DNA from: Minisyncoccota bacterium
GTDB taxonomy: Bacteria > Patescibacteriota > Minisyncoccia > Moranbacterales > GCA-2747515
Length of the DNA: 9,558 nucleotides
Direction of reading: 5' to 3'
NCBI GenBank assembly: GCA_938044295.1
Contig: CALIRC010000104.1
Location: 1-9,558 of the forward strand
The notes beneath the pieces are model-generated. The model was not told the DNA's origin and made no database searches. It saw only the letters and a list, made by a program, of their open reading frames with translations. Position 1 is the stretch's first letter, and every line of letters begins with the position of its first letter. Shown one piece after another: positions 5,606 to 9,558 of this stretch. The translations under genes were made by a program, and so were the position numbers.

Positions 5606-7573
5606 CTATGCATCTTTCTCCTTATTTTCCGCATGATCAGAATCTTCCACTTTCTTATCCTCTACGACAACTTTTCTATCTTTATCTAGATCATTTTTCT
5701 TATCTTCCTCATTATTTTTCTCAGGTACATATTCCTTACCAGCGATGATAGCCTCAAACTCATCTTTTTCAATTGTTTCCTGTTTGAGGAGTGTTTGTGC
5801 GATGCGCTCAAGCACATCTCTTTTCTGTGTCAAAATCTCAGTTGCTGTTTGTTTTGCTTCTTCGACAAGCTTACTCACCACACGATCTATTTCTTCGGCT
5901 GTTTTTTCTGAAAAATCTTTCGTTTCAGAGACTTCTCGACCGAGAAATGTATGCTCTTCACGCTTGCCAAAAGTACGAGCTCCCATCTCACTCATGCCAT
6001 AACGAGTGATATACTGTCGGGCCATACTGGTCGCTCGCTCGAGGTCGCTCGACGGACCAGTTGACGTCTCACCAAAAATTAATTTTTCCGCTACAAATCC
6101 ACCCATAAGCATGGCGAGTTGATCGATGAAATACGATTGTCCATGATAATGCTGATCTTTCTCAGGAACAGATAGGGTATAGCCACCCGCACTACCACGA
6201 GAGATAATAGACACTTTATGGATAGGATCTGCATTCTTAAGACTTGCTCCTACGAGCGCATGACCACCTTCGTGATAAGCTGTAATCTTTGTCTCTCGAT
6301 CGTCCATGCGCTTATTTTTGCGCGCTGGACCAAGCATCACTTTCTCGATTGCATCCACCAAGTCTGTCATAGAAATAGACTTGCTATCTCGTCTTCCAGC
6401 AAGGAGAGCTCCCTCGTTCATAAGATTTGCAAGGTCTGCACCAGCAAACCCAGGGGTACGCTGTGCGAGACGATCAATTTTTACATCCTTTGCAAGCGGC
6501 TTATTTTTCGCATGGATTTTGAGGATTGCAATACGGTCACTGAGATCAGGTAAGTCAACTGTTACACGACGATCAAAACGGCCAGGACGCAAAAGTGCAG
6601 GATCTAAAACGTCAGGACGGTTCGTCGCAGCAATGACGATCACATTTGTATCACTCTCAAAACCATCCATTTCCACAAGGATCTGATTTAACGTTTGTTC
6701 GCGTTCATCATTACCACCGCCTAACCCTGCACCACGTTGTCGACCTACAGCATCAACTTCATCGATAAAAACAATAGACGGTGCATTTTTCTTTGCTTGT
6801 TTAAACAAATCACGCACACGAGATGCACCAACACCAACAAACATCTCTACAAACTCACTACCACTAATCGTAAAAAATGGTACCTCTGCTTCACCAGCTA
6901 CAGCTTTTGCTAGTAGTGTTTTTCCAGTACCAGGCCGTCCAAGGAGAAGTACACCTTTGGGAATTTTTGCCCCTAGTTCCAAGAATTTCTTCGGCGCTTT
7001 TAGGAAGTCCACAATTTCAGACAATTCTTCTTTGGCTTCCTTGTTTCCAGCAACATCGGTGAAAAGTGTTTTCTTTTTGCTATCCTTAGGGTCAATCATG
7101 CGAGCTTTACTCGTCCCAAACGAAAGCGCTTGATTATTTCCACGCATTGCTTGGCGCATCATAAACCAGATCAATCCACCAATCAATAGAACAGGTAAAA
7201 CAATTGGGAGAATTGTAGATGCAGCAACTTTACCAGGAGATGGTTCGACGATATCAATCTTGAGCGCACGCATCTTGTCATCTGGTACACCGAGGTTTGC
7301 AAGTGTCTCTGTTAAACTTGCGTCTCGCTCCTTGGTTGTCATTTTCACCTCTTCTTCACCTTCAGCTTTTCCATCTTCAAGTATATAAGTAATCTCTACT
7401 TTGTTACCATCAACGCTAAGTTTTTGCACACGATCATCAGTGATCTGCTGTGCAAGTTCAGTCATGGAAGGATTTTCCTCTGTTTTCTTTGTGCTGGCAG
7501 AGAGCAAGATAATGCTAAGCAAGATGATCACCAAAAGAATGATCAGTGAAATATTTTTGAGTAACTTGTCCAT
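5606..7573 (-). CDS. ftsH: ATP-dependent zinc metalloprotease FtsH
   Basis: This 655-aa protein is a full-length FtsH, a hexameric membrane AAA+ protease that extracts and degrades misfolded membrane proteins and unstable regulators. It has an N-terminal membrane helix (about 8-26), an extracytoplasmic domain (about 30-118) and a second membrane helix (about 119-138). The AAA module follows: Walker A GRPGTGKT (212-219), Walker B IVFIDE (267-272) and the second region of homology AATNRPDVLDPALLRPGRFDRR with its arginine fingers (315-336). The zinc site is HEGGH (434-438), with the distal acidic ligand probably D510 in GPSSDLERAT. Two small deviations are R for the usual P in Walker A and G for A in HEAGH; catalytic residues are intact. 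After the protease domain there is a very charged, low-complexity K/E/D tail of about 45 residues. The gene lies 113 nt downstream of tilS. A weak promoter (TTAGCT, 16 bp, TATGAT at 7664-7659) may drive it separately. No Shine-Dalgarno is clear. Confidence 0.98.
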   Translation of the reverse strand: MDKLLKNISLIILLVIILLSIILLSASTKKTEENPSMTELAQQITDDRVQKLSVDGNKVEITYILEDGKAEGEEEVKMTTKERDASLTETLANLGVPDDKMRALKIDIVEPSPGKVAASTILPIVLPVLLIGGLIWFMMRQAMRGNNQALSFGTSKARMIDPKDSKKKTLFTDVAGNKEAKEELSEIVDFLKAPKKFLELGAKIPKGVLLLGRPGTGKTLLAKAVAGEAEVPFFTISGSEFVEMFVGVGASRVRDLFKQAKKNAPSIVFIDEVDAVGRQRGAGLGGGNDEREQTLNQILVEMDGFESDTNVIVIAATNRPDVLDPALLRPGRFDRRVTVDLPDLSDRIAILKIHAKNKPLAKDVKIDRLAQRTPGFAGADLANLMNEGALLAGRRDSKSISMTDLVDAIEKVMLGPARKNKRMDDRETKITAYHEGGHALVGASLKNADPIHKVSIISRGSAGGYTLSVPEKDQHYHGQSYFIDQLAMLMGGFVAEKLIFGETSTGPSSDLERATSMARQYITRYGMSEMGARTFGKREEHTFLGREVSETKDFSEKTAEEIDRVVSKLVEEAKQTATEILTQKRDVLERIAQTLLKQETIEKDEFEAIIAGKEYVPEKNNEEDKKNDLDKDRKVVVEDKKVEDSDHAENKEKDA

Positions 7574-7686
7574 TACGTTGGATTTAATTAAGTATTTGAT
7601 AGCAGGGAACCACGTCAGAAATGATACAGGAGAATAAATACCTTATAATCGCTAAGATATCATATTCTTACGAGAATAAAAGCTAA

Positions 7687-8667
7687 TTAGGCCTGCAACA
7701 TGATCTTCACTTTAGCACCTTTCGCTTGTATTATCAAGCGTTTTGATGTGATGTGCTGCGCCTTATTTTTATTGCGAGAAAGCGCATGAGCAGCTTCCTG
7801 TATGAATCCAAAAGAAAGATCAGATGTAGTGTCTGTGAGAAGACAAAAGAGGAGGCGCAGCACACGGTTGCGCTCACCGAGTGACAAAGCAACAAAATCA
7901 TCCCGTAAAAAGGTGATCTCTTGCGGCGGGTTGCCAGACACTGTCCAAAATGGGGTGATCGGTGGGATTGCATCAAGATCATCAGCTATTATGTCCGCGC
8001 TACGTGCAAGAGTCTGTGTAAGATTTGGGTTGTAATTACGTTTAAGGTAAGGAATAAGGCGGTGACGTACAGAATTGCGAGTAAAACGATCATCATCATT
8101 TGTACAATCATCATGATATAGGAGGTTATACTTTTTGCAGTGCGCAGTAATATTAGAGCGTTCTACATCGAGAAAAGGTCGGCCAATGTGCAGAGATTCA
8201 AACGAGCTCTTTATGCGCATCCCACGGAGCCCATCCAAACCAGCTCCACGCAAGAGGTGAAGTAGTAGTGTTTCAGCCTGATCATCCATCGTATGTCCCA
8301 AGAGTATTTGTGTGGCACTATATTTCTCAGCGACACTACGAAAGTGATCTCGTCTACGCATGCGCCACGCGTTCTCTGCAGAACCGGCAGAAGCTACGTC
8401 AAATACGCGCACTTCACAAGGGATGCCATATTTTTTAGCAGTATCTTCGACAAGAACCTGATCAGCGTGTGCATCTTGTCCGCGCAAGCCATAGTTCACA
8501 TGAGCGACAGCAAGTGTGAGGTGCTCTTTCTGTGCAATACGTGTCATCACATCAAGCAAACACATGCTATCACGTCCACCACTCACACCCAAAATTAGAG
8601 TCGCACCACGAGACCAAAGAGAATAGCGATCATTAATATTCTGTACATGCTTCGTGAGATTTTTCAT
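7687..8667 (-). CDS. tilS: tRNA(Ile)-lysidine synthase
   Basis: This 326-aa enzyme ligates lysine to C34 of the CAU-anticodon tRNA-Ile using ATP, so that the tRNA reads AUA instead of AUG. The PP-loop SGGRDS is at about 29-34. The family motif GHTMDDQAET is at about 124-133, followed by LLRGAGLDGLRGM. The DCTNDDDRFTRNSVRHRLIP segment (about 187-206) matches the conserved TilS region before the helical part. The C-terminus is short compared with enzymes that carry the full TilS_C domain, as in many compact bacterial forms. The start is supported by AGGA 3 nt upstream of the ATG. The neighbourhood tilS-ftsH is widely conserved; here the hpt gene often found between them is absent. Confidence 0.96.
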   Translation of the reverse strand: MKNLTKHVQNINDRYSLWSRGATLILGVSGGRDSMCLLDVMTRIAQKEHLTLAVAHVNYGLRGQDAHADQVLVEDTAKKYGIPCEVRVFDVASAGSAENAWRMRRRDHFRSVAEKYSATQILLGHTMDDQAETLLLHLLRGAGLDGLRGMRIKSSFESLHIGRPFLDVERSNITAHCKKYNLLYHDDCTNDDDRFTRNSVRHRLIPYLKRNYNPNLTQTLARSADIIADDLDAIPPITPFWTVSGNPPQEITFLRDDFVALSLGERNRVLRLLFCLLTDTTSDLSFGFIQEAAHALSRNKNKAQHITSKRLIIQAKGAKVKIMLQA

Positions 8668-8680
8668 ATTTCCTAATATC

Positions 8681-8799
8681 GGACTTACGCACTTAGCGTC
8701 CGTTGACGCTAAAATCTACATTTTTTATGCACCAATAGGTAGACCATGGCTCATGAAAAGTCTCAATTTGCCTAAAATTACACTCAAATGCCTAAGTCC
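8681..8799. mobile_element. Possible miniature inverted-repeat element (MITE-like)
   Basis: The 119-bp segment is bounded by imperfect terminal inverted repeats: GGACTTACGCACTT at 8681-8694 and, read from the other end, GGACTTAGGCATTT at 8799-8786 (12 of 14 identical). Just inside the left end is a perfect hairpin, TTAGCGTC-CGTT-GACGCTAA (8693-8712). There is no reading frame inside. No clear target-site duplication is seen. The left end lies 7 bp from the tilS Shine-Dalgarno, so the element would fill nearly the whole cmk-tilS spacer. Confidence 0.4.
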
Positions 8800-8830
8800 T
8801 AAATAGTAGTTCTGCGGACAAAAAAGTATC

Positions 8831-9391
8831 TTACGAAGTCCCTAAATCCTGTACATACTCTAAAAGAGTATCAAATGCCTCATTAATTGTCAGTGTCGTT
8901 GTATCTAAGACAAAATCAAAGTTAGCATGTTCAAAACAACTTTTATTGTAAAGCGCTTTATAGCGCAAGTCATCACTTTTCAACCTCTGAGCATTTAATA
9001 CTACGATATCATCAATGGTTGCAGTATTACTTCCTTCGTTGCGGGCATTATCTCCTTGCAGTTCTTTATGAATCCTCCGAGCGCCTTCCAGTGAATCCAC
9101 AGCGATATAGAGCTTCAGTGATTGTGGAATAAGAAACCAACTCGTCCTGCCATCAATAACGAAATCATCTTTCGTAGAGCCTAAATTCCTTTGATACGTA
9201 TCAATTTCACGATCTACTTCTGGATGTGTTTTACCAAAAACACTATACTCAGTAACCGTCATTCCACGTTTTTTTGCCATATCGCGAAAAATCTGACCCA
9301 TATAATATCGGTCATAACCCAAACTTTCAGCAAGCTTCTTTCCCATGGTGCTTTTTCCAGAACCAGGATCTCCAGCGATCGTGATAATCAT
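8831..9391 (-). CDS. cmk: Cytidylate-kinase-like nucleoside monophosphate kinase
   Basis: The 186-aa protein is a P-loop kinase with Walker A GDPGSGKST (about 7-15), close to the N-terminus. A short substrate-binding segment YYMGQIFRDMAKKRGM follows, as in the shorter, archaeal-type cytidylate kinases (FSTGxxFR-like motif). DDFVIDGRTSWFLIP (about 75-89) resembles the conserved VIDGR region of CMP kinases. The lid region contains charged RRIHKELQGDNARNEG, and the C-terminal part resembles the family's VLDT segment. It would phosphorylate CMP and dCMP with ATP. It is 40 or so residues shorter than the E. coli enzyme, and the substrate could be another nucleotide or an adenylate-kinase-type monophosphate. 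The ATG is the only start that retains the P-loop at a normal position; no Shine-Dalgarno is at close range (AGGA lies about 15 nt upstream). Confidence 0.78.
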   Translation of the reverse strand: MIITIAGDPGSGKSTMGKKLAESLGYDRYYMGQIFRDMAKKRGMTVTEYSVFGKTHPEVDREIDTYQRNLGSTKDDFVIDGRTSWFLIPQSLKLYIAVDSLEGARRIHKELQGDNARNEGSNTATIDDIVVLNAQRLKSDDLRYKALYNKSCFEHANFDFVLDTTTLTINEAFDTLLEYVQDLGTS

Positions 9392-9472
9392 AATTTAAAT
9401 AAATATTCCTAAAATACAGATAGTACGTATAAAGCCCATACTAACATGTAGACTAAAGTTTCATAGCTACTC

Positions 9473-9513
9473 TTACAAGAAGGCGCGATAATATAGTCAC
9501 GCCTTCCATGTAA
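9473..9513. repeat. Long hairpin downstream of the edge gene
   Basis: TTACA plus GAAGGCG pair with CGCCTTC plus TGTAA, giving 12 bp with a 1x2 internal loop and a 14-nt apical loop. It sits between the likely stop codon of the edge gene and cmk. No T-run follows on either strand, so it is not a standard terminator. An RNA-processing site, attenuator or stability hairpin is possible. Confidence 0.5.
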
Positions 9514-9525
9514 AAACAGAAATAT

Positions 9526-9558
9526 CTATTTCTCCTCCTTTGGCAACTCTTTTGTATC
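9526..9558 (-). CDS. Probable 3' end of a minus-strand gene (fragment)
   Basis: The last ten codons before a TAG read DTKELPKEEK on the minus strand, a charged tail of a kind common at protein C-termini. The hairpin at 9473-9513 follows. The piece is too short to identify, and another frame is also open here, so this is tentative. If real, the gene lies upstream of cmk on the same strand. Confidence 0.35.
   Translation of the reverse strand, partial: DTKELPKEEK

Noticed and set aside
5745..7062. Several plus-strand frames of 60-126 aa
   Set aside because: All are antisense to ftsH and show no independent start signals or domains.
7663..7678. Terminator after tilS
   Set aside because: The TATTCT/AGAATA hairpin has only six A/T-rich pairs and no T-run on the minus strand; read-through into ftsH cannot be excluded.

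Overview
This is an AT-rich bacterial chromosomal segment with housekeeping genes at both ends and an unusual non-coding block with accessory envelope genes between them. UGA acts as a normal stop (rbfA ends in TGA). Both tRNA genes lack an encoded CCA. The membrane protein with calcium-loop repeats, the 186-aa cytidylate-kinase-like protein and the short lineage-specific secreted proteins would fit a small-genome bacterium, possibly of the Candidate Phyla Radiation (Patescibacteria). That placement is an inference; no marker in the window settles it.

Layout. 1-1325 (minus strand): tRNA-Arg(CCT), rbfA and a DHH-family phosphoesterase (NrnA-like, cut by the window edge), apparently one transcription unit fed by a promoter near 1382-1409. 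1475-2139: a gene-free array of eleven 16-bp sites of the form TGTTCCACGT[A/G]GAACA. These match the ParB centromere site parS (classical form TGTTTCACGTGAAACA). 2140-2608: further gene-free DNA with two inverted repeats. 2644-4609 (plus strand): a two-gene unit encoding a membrane-anchored protein with two thrombospondin-type-3-like calcium loops and an exported helical protein. 4654-4692: a bidirectional terminator shared with a convergent tRNA-Val(GAC). 4922-5494 (plus): a small exported, probably lipid-anchored protein behind a perfect consensus sigma-70 promoter. 5501-5560: two back-to-back terminators. 5606-9391 (minus): ftsH, tilS and a CMP-kinase-like gene, with a small transposon-like inverted-repeat element between the last two. 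The last 33 bases probably hold the 3' end of another minus-strand gene.

How the parts relate. rbfA, the phosphoesterase, tilS and the tRNAs serve RNA maturation and translation. FtsH is membrane protein quality control, and tilS-ftsH adjacency is a known conserved neighbourhood. The most notable object is the parS-like array. Chromosomal parS sites are usually single and scattered around the origin, whereas here eleven lie in 665 bp between divergently transcribed units, with no parA or parB in view. Seven of the eleven carry a G-to-A change in the right half; six of those are asymmetric, and all six point the same way. This suggests a dense, possibly polar, chromosome centromere.
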